DNA of 64,000 nt, from positions 992,001 to 1,056,000 of the forward strand of contig NZ_ML133521.1 of assembly GCF_003985145.1 (NCBI RefSeq), in the 5' to 3' direction. The translations under genes and the position numbers were made by a program. The stretch is from Rhizobium anhuiense. GTDB lineage: Bacteria > Pseudomonadota > Alphaproteobacteria > Rhizobiales > Rhizobiaceae. Below are positions 36,065 through 45,128 of this stretch, one piece after another (position 1 is the first letter of the stretch; the number at the start of each line of letters is the position of its first letter). The notes under the pieces are model-generated. The model did not search any database and was not told where the DNA came from. It worked only from the letters and a program-made list of their open reading frames with translations.

Positions 36065-37217
36065 AGTAAGCGTGGCTATTTTTGTCGGTGATGGACTTCT
36101 CATCGACCTTGCCCCACAGAACCTTGTAGACCCAGGCCGTGTAGGCGAAGATGATCGGCAGGAAGATCACCGTCACCACCAGCATGATGAACAGCGTCAT
36201 GTGGCTGGAGGATGCATCCCAGACCGTCAGGCTCGATCGCGGATCGAGTGAGGAGGGCAGGATGAACGGGAACATCGACAGGCCGACCGTGGAGATGATG
36301 CCAAGGATCGCCACCTTGCTGAACAGCAGCGTCATGACCTCGCGCTTTGCCCGCATGGCAATGAAGGCCAGTGCCGCGCCGACGAAGCCGAGGACGGGCG
36401 CGATGATCATCCACGCATGGGCAGCGTAGTTGGTCAGCCATGCCCCTTTCTCCAGCGCCACGGTCTTCAGCAGCGGGTTGGAGGGACCGATCGGGCTGAT
36501 ATCGCTGGTGATGCGATAGCCGCCGACACCGATCCACAGGAAGAGGCCGCCGAGTGCGAAAAGCACGATGACGGCAAGAGCGGCGATGCTGCCATAGCGT
36601 CTGGCACGTTCGGCCACCGGGCCGCTTGCCTTCAACACCAGCCATGCCGCTCCATGCATCGTCAACATGGCTAGGGAAAGCAGGCCGCAGAGCAGCGCAT
36701 AGGGGTTGAGCAGGGCGAAGAACGAACCTTCGTAGAAGATCCGCATATCGTCGGCAAAGCGGAAGGGCACGCCCTGCAGCACATTGCCGACGGCAACGCC
36801 GAAGATCAGCGACGGCACGAAACCGCCGATGAAGAGCGCCCAGTCCCAGCCGCTCCGCCACGTGGCGCTTTCCCGCTTCGACCGGTATTTAAAACCGACC
36901 GGGCGCAGGATGAGCGCGAAGAGGATCGCAAACATCGCCAGGTAAAAGCCCGAGAAGGAAACCGCATAGAGCGGCGGCCAGGCGGCGAAAATGGCGCCGC
37001 CGCCGAGGATCAGCCAGACCTGGTTGCCCTCCCAGGTGGCGCCGATGGTGTTGATCGCCACGCGCCGTTCCGTGTCGGTCCTGGCGACGAAAGGCAGAAG
37101 CGTGCCGACGCCGAGGTCGAAGCCGCCCGTCGTTGCAAAGGCGATCAGCAATATGCCGAGCAGCAGCCACCAGATGAGACGCAGGCTTTCATAATCGATG
37201 AGTTCGTGAAGGATCAT
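36063..37217 (-). CDS. cydB: cytochrome bd ubiquinol oxidase subunit II
   Basis: A membrane protein of 384 residues, with about nine helices, that completes the haem d/b595 oxidase. Start MILHELIDYESLRLIWWLLLG and the GFDLGVGTLLPFVAR motif are typical. I start at ATG 37217: GGAG lies 8 bases upstream. An alternative GTG at 37226 overlaps the cydA stop but has a ribosome site that is too close. Usual length is 336-384 residues. Couples quinol oxidation to O2 reduction without pumping protons through a Cu site, with high O2 affinity. Confidence 0.93.
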   Translation of the reverse strand: MILHELIDYESLRLIWWLLLGILLIAFATTGGFDLGVGTLLPFVARTDTERRVAINTIGATWEGNQVWLILGGGAIFAAWPPLYAVSFSGFYLAMFAILFALILRPVGFKYRSKRESATWRSGWDWALFIGGFVPSLIFGVAVGNVLQGVPFRFADDMRIFYEGSFFALLNPYALLCGLLSLAMLTMHGAAWLVLKASGPVAERARRYGSIAALAVIVLFALGGLFLWIGVGGYRITSDISPIGPSNPLLKTVALEKGAWLTNYAAHAWMIIAPVLGFVGAALAFIAMRAKREVMTLLFSKVAILGIISTVGLSMFPFILPSSLDPRSSLTVWDASSSHMTLFIMLVVTVIFLPIIFAYTAWVYKVLWGKVDEKSITDKNSHAY

Positions 37218-37222
37218 GACAG

Positions 37223-38803
37223 TCACTCCGCGGCGGGGACGAGGGTTTCGGAAATCAGAACGGCTTCCGGCTCGTCGTCCGGCTCCGGTCCTTGGCGGAT
37301 CGCCTTGATCATCAGGCTCATCTCGATGACGATCAGCACCGTATAAAGTGCGCCAAAACCGATGATGGTCAGAAGCACCGTGCTGGCGCCGAGACTGGAG
37401 ACGGCGGCAGCCGTCGGCAACACGCCTTCGATCACCCAGGGCTGGCGGCCGAACTCGGCGACGACCCAGCCGAGTTCGATGGCGACCCAGGGCAGGGGGA
37501 TCGCCAGCACGGCAATCTTCAGAAGCAGCGGATATTTGTCGAGATGGCGGCGCGCCGACAGCCAGAAGAAGGTGGCGGTCAACAGGATGAAGAAGATGCC
37601 GAGGCCGACCATGATGCGGAACGACCAGAACAGCGTCGGCACGTGCGGGATCGTATCACGCGCGGCCTGGACGATCTGCTCGTCGGTCGCCTGGCGAGGA
37701 TCGTCAACGTAGCGCTTCAGAAGAAGGGCATAACCGAGATCATGGCCGAGATCCTCGAAGGAGCTGCGCGCTTCCTGCGCAACCTGATCCTGCGCCGGTG
37801 CCGAACGGATCTGCATCAGCGCGTCGTAAGCCTTGATGCCGTCGCGGATGCGGGTTTCGGCTTGCTGTTCGAGCTTGTCGATGCCGGGGATCTCGGTCGT
37901 CAGCGACCGTGTGCCGATCAGGCCCATGACCCAGGGAATATGCACGGCAAAATGCGTTTCGCGCGCCTCCTGATCGGGAAAACCAAAGGCGGTGAAGGCC
38001 GCCGGAGCGGGCTCCGTCTTCCACATGCCCTCGATCGCGGCGAGCTTCATCTTCTGGTTTTCGGTGGCGAGATAACCGCTCTCATCGCCGAGCACGACGA
38101 CGGAAAGTGCCGAGGCGAGGCCGAAGGAGGCGGCCACCGTCATCGAGCGCTTGGCAAGCTCGATATGCCGGCCCTTCAACACATACCAGGCCGAGACGCC
38201 GAGCACGAAGATCGAGGCGCAGACGTAACCCGCCGACACCGTGTGGACGAATTTCGCCTGGGCCACCGGGTTAAAGACCACGTCGAAAAAGCTGGTGATC
38301 TCCATACGCATCGTCTGCGGGTTGAGCGCCGATCCCACCGGGTTCTGCATCCAGCCATTGGCGATGAGGATCCAGAGTGCCGAAAAATTCGAGCCGAGCG
38401 CCACCGCCCAGGTGGCAACGAGATGCCCGACCTTCGACAGCTTGTCCCAGCCGAAGAAGAACAGCCCGACGAAGGTCGCCTCGAGGAAGAAGGCCATGAG
38501 GCCTTCGATCGCCAGCGGCGCCCCGAAGATGTCGCCGACATAATAGCTGTAATAGCTCCAGTTCATGCCGAACTGGAATTCCATGACGATGCCGGTAGCG
38601 ACGCCGATCACGAAGTTGATGCCGAACAGCGTGCCCCAGAATTTCGTCATCTGCCGCCAGATCTGGCGGCCGGTCATGACATAGACGGTTTCCATGATCG
38701 CCAGGAGCACGGACAGGCCGAGCGTCAAGGGCACAAACAGGAAGTGGTAAAGCGCCGTCAGCGCGAATTGGAAGCGCGATAGCGCGACGATATCTAGTTC
38801 CAT
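37223..38803 (-). CDS. cydA: cytochrome bd ubiquinol oxidase subunit I
   Basis: A protein of 526 residues, the haem-bearing subunit. His20 in LTALYHFLFVPLTLG is the haem b595 ligand, and the His in FVHTVSAGYV corresponds to the b558 ligand of E. coli. The periplasmic quinol loop from about residue 260 to 390 (with MKLAAIEGMWKTEPAP and DLGYALLLKRYV) is full length, so this is the long-Q-loop (proteobacterial) class. Start at ATG 38803 (MELDIVALSRFQFAL), ribosome site GGGAGAAAG; the open frame extends further but without homology. Confidence 0.95.
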   Translation of the reverse strand: MELDIVALSRFQFALTALYHFLFVPLTLGLSVLLAIMETVYVMTGRQIWRQMTKFWGTLFGINFVIGVATGIVMEFQFGMNWSYYSYYVGDIFGAPLAIEGLMAFFLEATFVGLFFFGWDKLSKVGHLVATWAVALGSNFSALWILIANGWMQNPVGSALNPQTMRMEITSFFDVVFNPVAQAKFVHTVSAGYVCASIFVLGVSAWYVLKGRHIELAKRSMTVAASFGLASALSVVVLGDESGYLATENQKMKLAAIEGMWKTEPAPAAFTAFGFPDQEARETHFAVHIPWVMGLIGTRSLTTEIPGIDKLEQQAETRIRDGIKAYDALMQIRSAPAQDQVAQEARSSFEDLGHDLGYALLLKRYVDDPRQATDEQIVQAARDTIPHVPTLFWSFRIMVGLGIFFILLTATFFWLSARRHLDKYPLLLKIAVLAIPLPWVAIELGWVVAEFGRQPWVIEGVLPTAAAVSSLGASTVLLTIIGFGALYTVLIVIEMSLMIKAIRQGPEPDDEPEAVLISETLVPAAE

Positions 38804-38875
38804 TGTCTTTCTCCCACGGTCCCACGGGATACAAAGCGTTCCTCCGCGCCGGCCGGCGCGTGAGGGCATGCTTGC

Positions 38876-40564
38876 TCAATCCGGCCGAAGCCGGTTAAGC
38901 GCCTTTTCGAACGCCGCCTCTCCGCGGCGCGAAATCTCTGAGATGCGGCCGTCTTCGATGACGGCGATGCGGTCGGCGATATCAGCCTCGCGGCGGATAT
39001 GCGTGGCGATCACCAGCGACCGGCCTGCCGCCATGTTCGACAGCCGGCCGATCACGTCACGGGCGGTGGCGCCGTCGAGACCCTCTGTCGGCTCATCGAG
39101 CAGCCAGAGCGGCGTGTCGCGCAGGAAGAGCCGGGCAAGCGCCAGCCGGCGCGACTGGCCGCCGGAAAGACCGATCCCGCCTTCGCCGAGCGGCGTATCG
39201 ATCCCCCGCGGCATGGCCTCGATATCGGCAAGCAGGCCGGCGGCGGCGAGCACCTCAAGAAGACGGGCCTCGCTGGCATCCGGGTTCGCAAGACAGAGGT
39301 TGCCGCGCAGGCTGTCCTCGAAGAGTTCCGTCCGTTGCGTCAGCAGGGTCGCCGTTGTCACGGCAACACTTCCCGTCCGGGCCGGCAACTCGCCGGAAAG
39401 GAGAGCAAGCAGACTCGACTTGCCGGCGCCGCTGCTGCCGATGACGGCGAGACGTTCGCCCTGTTGAAGCGTGAGTTCGATACCCTCAAGCGCCGGCGCG
39501 GCGGAGTTTTCATGGAAGGCTGACACATCAGCCAGTGAGAAAGCATATCCCGGCAAAGGCGCTGCCAATGGTTCGGGTTCTGTCGCGGCGACAAGCCGCG
39601 GCGCGATCCGCGCTGCCGCGAGCAGCGTTCTGCCGAGTTCCAGGGCGCCGCGGCGTAGTGCTGCAAAAGGTTCGACCGCGGCAAAGGCGACGAGCAGGCC
39701 GAGCGCGGCGAGGGGAGCGGTAATCACCTTGGCTTCCGCAAGCGCTGCAACGGCAAGCAGCGATGCCGTCAACAGCAGCGTCGAAACGAGGCCGAAGCCG
39801 AATGTCAGGCCGGTTTCGACGCGGTTCAGCCGGTCGTCGGCGTGGGCGGCATAGCTGTCGGCTGCCATGATCGCGTGTCTCTGTGCGGCAAGCCGACCGG
39901 CCATCAGGAGATCGGTCTGGCCGGCGACGAGATCGATCGTCCGCGACCGCAACCCCTCAATGCCATGGGCGCGCCTGCGGGCATGTTTGCGCGCCCCCCG
40001 GCCGGCGATCAGAGGCAGGCCGAGCCCGGCGCCGGCGAGAAAAAGGCCGAAACACAGACCGAACACGGGATGCATCAGCCCCAGTGCGAGGCTTGCTGCC
40101 AGCGCTGCGCCGATCGCCACCGTAGCCGGCACGAGAATGCGCAAATAGAGGGAATCGAGTGCATCGATATCGGCCGTCAGCCGGAAGAGCAGCCTTGCGG
40201 GACGATAGAGCAGGGTGCGAGCCGCACTCGGTTCGGCAAAGCCGCGAAACAGCCTTTCGCGCAGGGCGGCGAGCACGCCGAGCGTTGCATCATGCGTCGC
40301 AAGCCTCTCGCCGTAGCGCGCGGCCGTCCGGACGATGGCGAGCAGGCGGATGCCGGCCGACGGCGCAAAGACGTCGAAGGTGATGGCGGCGGCGGAAAGA
40401 CCGGCGAGCGAGGTGGCGGTGATGAACCAGCCGGACAGGCCGAGCAGGGCGATGCCGGCCGTCACCGTCGCCGCTGAAAGTGCTGCGCCCAGCAGCAGCG
40501 CACGCCGGCGTTCGGCAAAGAAGAGTCGCAGGAGCGGCTTGAGGTTTGTAGCAAATGTGCTCAT
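38876..40564 (-). CDS. cydC: ABC exporter CydC (thiol/haem exporter for cytochrome bd assembly)
   Basis: A half-transporter of 562 residues: six-helix N-terminal domain, C-terminal ATPase. Walker A VIGSSGAGKSS, signature LSGGQSRRLALARL, Walker B LWLLDEPTEGLD. CydDC exports cysteine and glutathione and is needed to assemble cytochrome bd. Starts inside the cydD stop (ATGA overlap). The gap to cydA is 72 bases. Confidence 0.9.
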   Translation of the reverse strand: MSTFATNLKPLLRLFFAERRRALLLGAALSAATVTAGIALLGLSGWFITATSLAGLSAAAITFDVFAPSAGIRLLAIVRTAARYGERLATHDATLGVLAALRERLFRGFAEPSAARTLLYRPARLLFRLTADIDALDSLYLRILVPATVAIGAALAASLALGLMHPVFGLCFGLFLAGAGLGLPLIAGRGARKHARRRAHGIEGLRSRTIDLVAGQTDLLMAGRLAAQRHAIMAADSYAAHADDRLNRVETGLTFGFGLVSTLLLTASLLAVAALAEAKVITAPLAALGLLVAFAAVEPFAALRRGALELGRTLLAAARIAPRLVAATEPEPLAAPLPGYAFSLADVSAFHENSAAPALEGIELTLQQGERLAVIGSSGAGKSSLLALLSGELPARTGSVAVTTATLLTQRTELFEDSLRGNLCLANPDASEARLLEVLAAAGLLADIEAMPRGIDTPLGEGGIGLSGGQSRRLALARLFLRDTPLWLLDEPTEGLDGATARDVIGRLSNMAAGRSLVIATHIRREADIADRIAVIEDGRISEISRRGEAAFEKALNRLRPD

Positions 40565-42306
40565 TCGGCGGCCTCCCTCATGACGAGGTCAGTGTCGATG
40601 CGCATGATGCGATGCATGCGGGCGGCAAGCAGCGGATCGTGGGTCGCAACGATCAAGATACGGTCCCTGGCGAGCGAAAGTAGGCTCTCGGTCACCTCGG
40701 CGGCGGTGGCGGCGTCGAGATGCGCAGTCGGCTCGTCGGCAAGGATGATCCTAAGATGCGGATTGCAGGCGGCCCGCGCGATCGCCAGCCGCAGCGCCTC
40801 GCCGCCGGAAAGTCCGATTCCGCCCTCGCCGAGCGGCCGGCTGCCATAGGCCTCGGCAACCTTCCGCAGTCTCGCGGCATCGAGCGCATCCGTCAGATCG
40901 CCGCGCAGCATGCCGGGCCTGCCGAGCGCGATATTGCTAGCGATGGTACCGGCAAAAATATGCGGTCTCTGGCCGATCCACGCCATGCTGCCGCGCAGGA
41001 CGGCGGCGGTATCGTCCGCAAGCTCGATGCCACCGATGACGATCCGGCCACCGGTGCAGGGCGCCAGTCCTGAAATCAACGAAAGAAGCGTCGACTTACC
41101 GGAACCGCTGGCGCCGAGAAGCGCCAGATGTTCGCCGGCTACGATATCGAGGTTGAAATCGTCGAGCACCAACGGTTCGTCGGCGGCGTAGCGAAAGGCG
41201 AGATTTTCAAGGTGGATATCAGGCGCTTTGGCGACGGCAGGTACCGCCGGCGCGACTTCGACTGCTCCTTGGATGGACAGGCCGTCGGCAGCGATGGCGT
41301 CCATGGCTTTCAGCGCCGCTTCGCCCGCCGCCCGATCGTGCCAGACGGCCGAAAGTTCACGCAACGGTTCGAAGAAGGCCGGCGCCAGCAGCAGGATGAA
41401 CAATCCCTCCGTCAGGTCGAGCCGGCCTACCCAAGTGCCGAAGCGGATTTCGCCGAGCAGGCTGAAGCCGACGTAGACGGCTATCATCGCCACGCCGAGG
41501 GCTGCGAAAAGCTCAAGCACGGCCGAGGACAGAAAGGCGATCTTCAGAACCGCCATGGTGCGCACTCGCAGCGACTCCGCTTCCGAACGCAGCCGCAGGG
41601 CGGTTGCATCCACCGCGTCGAGCGCGCGGATCGTCGCCAGTCCACGCAGCCGATCGAGCAGGAAGCCGTTGAGGCCGCCGGTCGCAACCAGCTGTCTTTC
41701 GCTGGCCGCCTGGGCACGCCAGCCGATCAACGCCATGAAGATCGGGATCAGCGGCGCGGCGAACAGCAAAACCAGCGTGGCGATCCAGGAGACCGGAAGG
41801 ATGAAGGCAAGGATGATGAGCGGCACGAGGCTCGCCTTCATGCGCGCCGGCTGAAAACGGGCGAGGTAAGGCACGATGAGTTCGGCCTGTTCGCCAAGCA
41901 CACTTGCGGCTTTGCCGGAGGCCGGCCGGCTGCGATCGATCGGCGACGACATGGAAAGTGCCGCGGCGGCAATCTTCCGCCTGCGGCTGAGCTCGCCGCG
42001 CGCGGCATGAAAGGCCAGGCGGCCGCCGGCCGCGTCGAGACAGCTTCTTGCAAACCCGAGGACAAGGATGCCGAGGGCCGGCCATAGAACGTCATGCCAT
42101 CCGCCGCCATCGGCGATGCGGCCGACCGAGACGGCCAGCAACCCGGCCTGCGGGATCCAGATGGCGGCGCCCAGCGCCTGCAGCATTGCCGCTCTGCGCA
42201 GCCCGCCTTTCGTACCGTTGGGACCTGTGACAGGCGAGACAGGATCGCCCTCCGGCATTGGCTCGGCCTCTTGTCTGTCCTTCGCGTCGAAGAAAGCAGT
42301 GCCCAT
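40561..42306 (-). CDS. cydD: ABC exporter CydD (partner of CydC)
   Basis: A half-transporter of 581 residues: N-terminal membrane domain (from about residue 33), C-terminal ATPase with Walker A LLGASGSGKST, signature LSGGEALRLAIARA and Walker B IILADEPTAHLD. The N-terminal 30 residues (AFFDAKDRQEAEPMPEGDP) are a hydrophilic extension. Starts 4 bases after the regulator stop and ends overlapping cydC. Gene order D-C-A-B-X differs from E. coli, where cydDC lies apart from cydAB. Confidence 0.9.
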   Translation of the reverse strand: MGTAFFDAKDRQEAEPMPEGDPVSPVTGPNGTKGGLRRAAMLQALGAAIWIPQAGLLAVSVGRIADGGGWHDVLWPALGILVLGFARSCLDAAGGRLAFHAARGELSRRRKIAAAALSMSSPIDRSRPASGKAASVLGEQAELIVPYLARFQPARMKASLVPLIILAFILPVSWIATLVLLFAAPLIPIFMALIGWRAQAASERQLVATGGLNGFLLDRLRGLATIRALDAVDATALRLRSEAESLRVRTMAVLKIAFLSSAVLELFAALGVAMIAVYVGFSLLGEIRFGTWVGRLDLTEGLFILLLAPAFFEPLRELSAVWHDRAAGEAALKAMDAIAADGLSIQGAVEVAPAVPAVAKAPDIHLENLAFRYAADEPLVLDDFNLDIVAGEHLALLGASGSGKSTLLSLISGLAPCTGGRIVIGGIELADDTAAVLRGSMAWIGQRPHIFAGTIASNIALGRPGMLRGDLTDALDAARLRKVAEAYGSRPLGEGGIGLSGGEALRLAIARAACNPHLRIILADEPTAHLDAATAAEVTESLLSLARDRILIVATHDPLLAARMHRIMRIDTDLVMREAAE

Positions 42307-42310
42307 GGCG

Positions 42311-42889
42311 CTAACTCTTGTTCGCAGGATTTGGCCGGCGGCTGCGGCCGAGCGAAACGACCCGGTCCTTGGCCTCCAGAAGCTTGGTCACTTTCGCACC
42401 CAGCGAGAGTAGCGTTGCGAGCCTTTCCGTTTCAAGTTGTTTTACGTCGTCATACCAATGCGTCAGCTGCTCGATCAGCGTGTGCATCTCGCTCATCCGC
42501 TGCTGCGCATGGCGCTCGGCGTCGCTCGCCGGCCGCTGCATCAGGATTTCGCGCAGAACAGACAGCGTCGGATCGACTTCCCGCTTCTTTCTCTCCTCGG
42601 CAAGCGTCCTCAATATGTGCCAGACATCATCTGGCGTCGTGAAGAAATCGCGGCGATCATCCGGCCTGTGTTTGAGAAGAACGAGGTTCCAGGCTTGCAG
42701 TTCGCGCAGGCTCATCGACACATTGGAGCGCGAGATACCGAGCGACTCGGCAATCTCCTCGGCGCAGAGCGGCGCCGGAGAAACGAAGAGCAGGGCGTAG
42801 ATCTGGCCGACCGTGCGGTTGATTCCCCAGCGGGATCCCATTTCGCCGAAATGGAGAACAAAGGACTGGACGAGAGGCGGAAGGTTCAT
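42311..42889 (-). CDS. MarR/GbsR-type winged-helix regulator
   Basis: A regulator of 192 residues with a winged-helix domain: GINRTVGQIYALLFVSPAPL, then CAEEIAESLGISRSNVSMSL as the recognition unit. A helical C-terminal tail (YDDVKQLETERLATLLSLGA) suits dimer formation. It fits the GbsR/MarR group. I start at ATG 42889 (MNLPPLVQSFVLHFGEMGSRW) with GGAAA upstream. It is the first gene of the cyd operon and so probably tunes it; a 20-base perfect palindrome lies 23 bases before its start. Confidence 0.82.
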   Translation of the reverse strand: MNLPPLVQSFVLHFGEMGSRWGINRTVGQIYALLFVSPAPLCAEEIAESLGISRSNVSMSLRELQAWNLVLLKHRPDDRRDFFTTPDDVWHILRTLAEERKKREVDPTLSVLREILMQRPASDAERHAQQRMSEMHTLIEQLTHWYDDVKQLETERLATLLSLGAKVTKLLEAKDRVVSLGRSRRPNPANKS

Positions 42890-42911
42890 GGTCGTTTCCG
42901 TTGCGTCTGAG

Positions 42912-42931
42912 ATTTCAGAAATTTCTGAAAT
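42912..42931. promoter_or_regulatory. 20-base perfect palindrome, likely operator of the cyd regulator
   Basis: ATTTCAGAAATTTCTGAAAT, identical to its reverse complement. It lies 23-42 bases upstream of the regulator start. TATAGT just upstream on the minus strand (about 42938-42933) could be a -10 box, with TTGCCG 18 bases before it. A winged-helix dimer bound here would block transcription, so autoregulation is likely. Confidence 0.65.
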
Positions 42932-43015
42932 TACTATACTGACTTTCGCGTCTCGCCGGCAATCGGCAAGGCGGCCCTGCGTCAATTTGGGTGTCCCGTC
43001 GTTGATCGTTGGCTA

Positions 43016-43059
43016 TCTATAGCCGGGCGCAACGCCGCTGAATTTGACTTGGGTCAAAT
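43016..43059 (-). promoter_or_regulatory. FNR/FixK-type promoter of the cyd operon
   Basis: The box TTGACTTGGGTCAA (43044-43057), extended to ATTTGAC-N4-GTCAAAT, is a symmetric anaerobox. Read on the minus strand, TATAGA (43021-43016) follows. If that is the -10 element, the start is near 43009 and the box centre (43050.5) is at -41.5, the class II FNR position. In rhizobia FnrN or FixK would bind and activate under low oxygen. Confidence 0.75.
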
Positions 43060-43086
43060 CCGGAGCCCTTTGCAGCGAGACGCAGA

Positions 43087-43120
43087 AACGCCCGGCGATG
43101 CGCTAGGCATGCCGGGCGTT
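43087..43120 (-). terminator. terminator hairpin after hupE
   Basis: AACGCCCGGC, 14-base loop, GCCGGGCGTT: a 10-base perfect stem about 55 bases past the hupE stop, followed on the minus strand by TCTGCG (weak T run). Insulates hupE from the cyd promoter just beyond. Confidence 0.6.
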
Positions 43121-43175
43121 CTGTCGGATTGAGATGTCTAGGACGCCGCCTCGTATTTGTTCAGAAATGCCAGGC

Positions 43176-43775
43176 TCAGATCAAGCCGGCCAGGATACCG
43201 ACGCCCGATATGGCGGCAATGCCGCCTGCCGTACGCGTCACAAAAAGCCCCTGACGTTCACCGGCGCGGCCGATGAGGTAACCAAGCGTGAGGCCGGCGG
43301 CATGCAGCAGTGCGGTCGCGATCATGAAGCCGGCAGCATAGGCAGCACCGGCGGCATTTTCCGGCATTTCGGCACCATGTGCATGACCGTGGAAGATGGC
43401 GAAGAGGCCGATGACACCGAGTGTTGCGGCGAGCGGCGCCTTGACATTGAGCGCAACGATGGCGCCGAGGACGACGACGGAAAGCGCGATGCCGGTTTCA
43501 ACGAAGGGAATATTGACGCCGGTAGCGCCGAGGAAACCACCAAGTGCCATCACCAAGACGAAGGTCGTCGGCACGAGCCAGGTGGCGCGGCCGCCCAGCT
43601 GAAATGCGAAAACACCGACCATCACCATGGCGAGGACATGATCGAGGCCAGAGATCGGATGGGCAAAGCCATGGCTGAAGCCGGCGGCTTCGCCGATGGC
43701 GGGATGGGCGTAGGCGGCGGCTGGAAGCGCTGCGGCAGCCAAGGCAAGCAGACCGCTCTTGAGTGCTGATTTCAT
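43176..43775 (-). CDS. HupE/UreJ family membrane protein
   Basis: A protein of 199 residues. Signal peptide of about 22 residues (SGLLALAAAALPAAAYAHPA) followed by the family motif GFSHGFAHPISGLDHVLAMV (metal-binding His-rich helix) and FAIFHGHAHGAEMP. HupE/UreJ proteins take up nickel or cobalt for hydrogenase or urease, and no such enzyme is present here. Ribosome site GAGGGAATGAG. It is divergent from the dehydrogenase gene with a 295-base gap. Confidence 0.88.
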   Translation of the reverse strand: MKSALKSGLLALAAAALPAAAYAHPAIGEAAGFSHGFAHPISGLDHVLAMVMVGVFAFQLGGRATWLVPTTFVLVMALGGFLGATGVNIPFVETGIALSVVVLGAIVALNVKAPLAATLGVIGLFAIFHGHAHGAEMPENAAGAAYAAGFMIATALLHAAGLTLGYLIGRAGERQGLFVTRTAGGIAAISGVGILAGLI

Positions 43776-44070
43776 TGCTCATTCCCTCATGAGTTTTCGA
43801 ATATCCTGCGGCCGCCGAACACAGGTATGGTTCCAAGTCGCGTGCACCACGCTAGTTCAAAGAATTCCCGCCGTCAACGAAAATGCCGCGAAATAACAAG
43901 CCAATTCAATTGCTTATCTGATAGGCAGATGCCGCTTTCGACAGCGCCTCCCAACGCCGAGCGCCCCTCGTTTTCTAAAGTTCTTTTCCGCGAACTGGAA
44001 ACGATCCCGCACAGCGGCTATCAATCGTCCGGCGGAGATGGCGAAAGCCGCCGCGATGGAGGAGATGCCT
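43776..44070. other. 295-base divergent intergenic region
   Basis: No gene is visible. It separates hupE from the dehydrogenase gene. Only the ribosome site GGAGGAG (44058-44064) for the dehydrogenase is clear. I see no cobalamin or nickel riboswitch, although HupE-like genes sometimes carry one. Confidence 0.4.
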
Positions 44071-45102
44071 ATGACGAATACCGAACGGCCGTTGGCAATC
44101 AGCGCCCCCGAGCCGCGCACGCTCGACCTGATCTTCAGCGACAAGGCGCGGGCCGAACTGCATGTGAAATACGAGATCGTCGAGGCCGACCCCGAGAATA
44201 TCGCCGGGCTCGGCGACGGGATCCTCGGCAAGGCGCGCTACATCATCGGCCAGCCGCCGCTTTCGGCGGAAACGCTGGGACGTATGCCGGCCTTGCGCTC
44301 GATCCTCAACGTCGAAAGCAATCTTCTCAACAACATGCCCTATGAGGTGCTCTTCGAGCGCGGCATCCATGTCGTGACCACAGGCCAGGTCTTTGCCGAG
44401 CCGGTCGCCGAAATCGGTCTCGGTTTCGCGCTGGCCTTGGCGCGCGGCATCGTCGATGCGGATGTCGCCTTCCGCCAGGGCAGCGAACTCTGGGGCGGGG
44501 AGGGCAATTCGAGTGCGCGGCTGCTCGCCGGCTCCGAGATCGGCATTGTCGGCTTCGGCGATCTCGGCAAGGCGCTGCGACGAGTGTTGTCCGGCTTCAG
44601 AACCCGCATCCGGGTGTTCGATCCCTGGCTGCCGCAATCGATCCTCGAGGAAAACGGCGTCGAGCCGGCAAGCCTGGAGGACGTTCTGACGAAGAGCGAT
44701 TTCATCTTCGTCGTCGCCGCCGTCACCAGCGAGAACAGGGGATTTCTCGGCGCGGAGGCTTTCGCCAGCATGCGCAAGGGCGCCGCCTTCATCCTGCTCA
44801 GCCGCGCCGATGTCGTCGATTTCGATGCGCTGATGGCGGCCGTCTCGTCAGGCCATATCGTCGCGGCGAGCGACGTCTACCCTGAAGAGCCGTTGCCGGC
44901 CGATCATCCGGTGCGGCGCCTGAAGGGCTTCATCCGCTCGGCGCATCGCGCCGGCGCACTCGACAGCGCCTTCAAGAAGATGGGCGAGATGGTGCTCGAA
45001 GACATGGACCTGATGGATCGCGGCCTGCCGCCGATGCGCTGCAAGCGGGCGGAACGCGAGACGGTTTCCCGCATGCGTTCCAAACCGGTCGCAGTGAATT
45101 AA
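44071..45102 (+). CDS. D-isomer-specific 2-hydroxyacid dehydrogenase family protein
   Basis: A NAD-dependent dehydrogenase of 343 residues. Rossmann motif EIGIVGFGDLGKALRRVLSG in the middle, catalytic-domain parts at both ends; ALDSAFKKMGEMVLED near the C-terminus is the closing segment. The Arg/Glu/His set appears as LSRADVVDFDAL (Arg), YPEEPLPADHP (Glu) and IRSAHRAGAL (His). Start: ATG 44071, chosen because GGAGGAG lies 6 bases upstream. Substrate unknown; it stands alone. Confidence 0.85.
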   Translation: MTNTERPLAISAPEPRTLDLIFSDKARAELHVKYEIVEADPENIAGLGDGILGKARYIIGQPPLSAETLGRMPALRSILNVESNLLNNMPYEVLFERGIHVVTTGQVFAEPVAEIGLGFALALARGIVDADVAFRQGSELWGGEGNSSARLLAGSEIGIVGFGDLGKALRRVLSGFRTRIRVFDPWLPQSILEENGVEPASLEDVLTKSDFIFVVAAVTSENRGFLGAEAFASMRKGAAFILLSRADVVDFDALMAAVSSGHIVAASDVYPEEPLPADHPVRRLKGFIRSAHRAGALDSAFKKMGEMVLEDMDLMDRGLPPMRCKRAERETVSRMRSKPVAVN

Positions 45103-45128
45103 AGAGAGTATCGGCTTTGCGCGCCGCA

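Noticed and set aside
43776..44070. Cobalamin riboswitch before hupE
   Set aside because: HupE-like genes sometimes carry one, but the conserved B12 box is not present.
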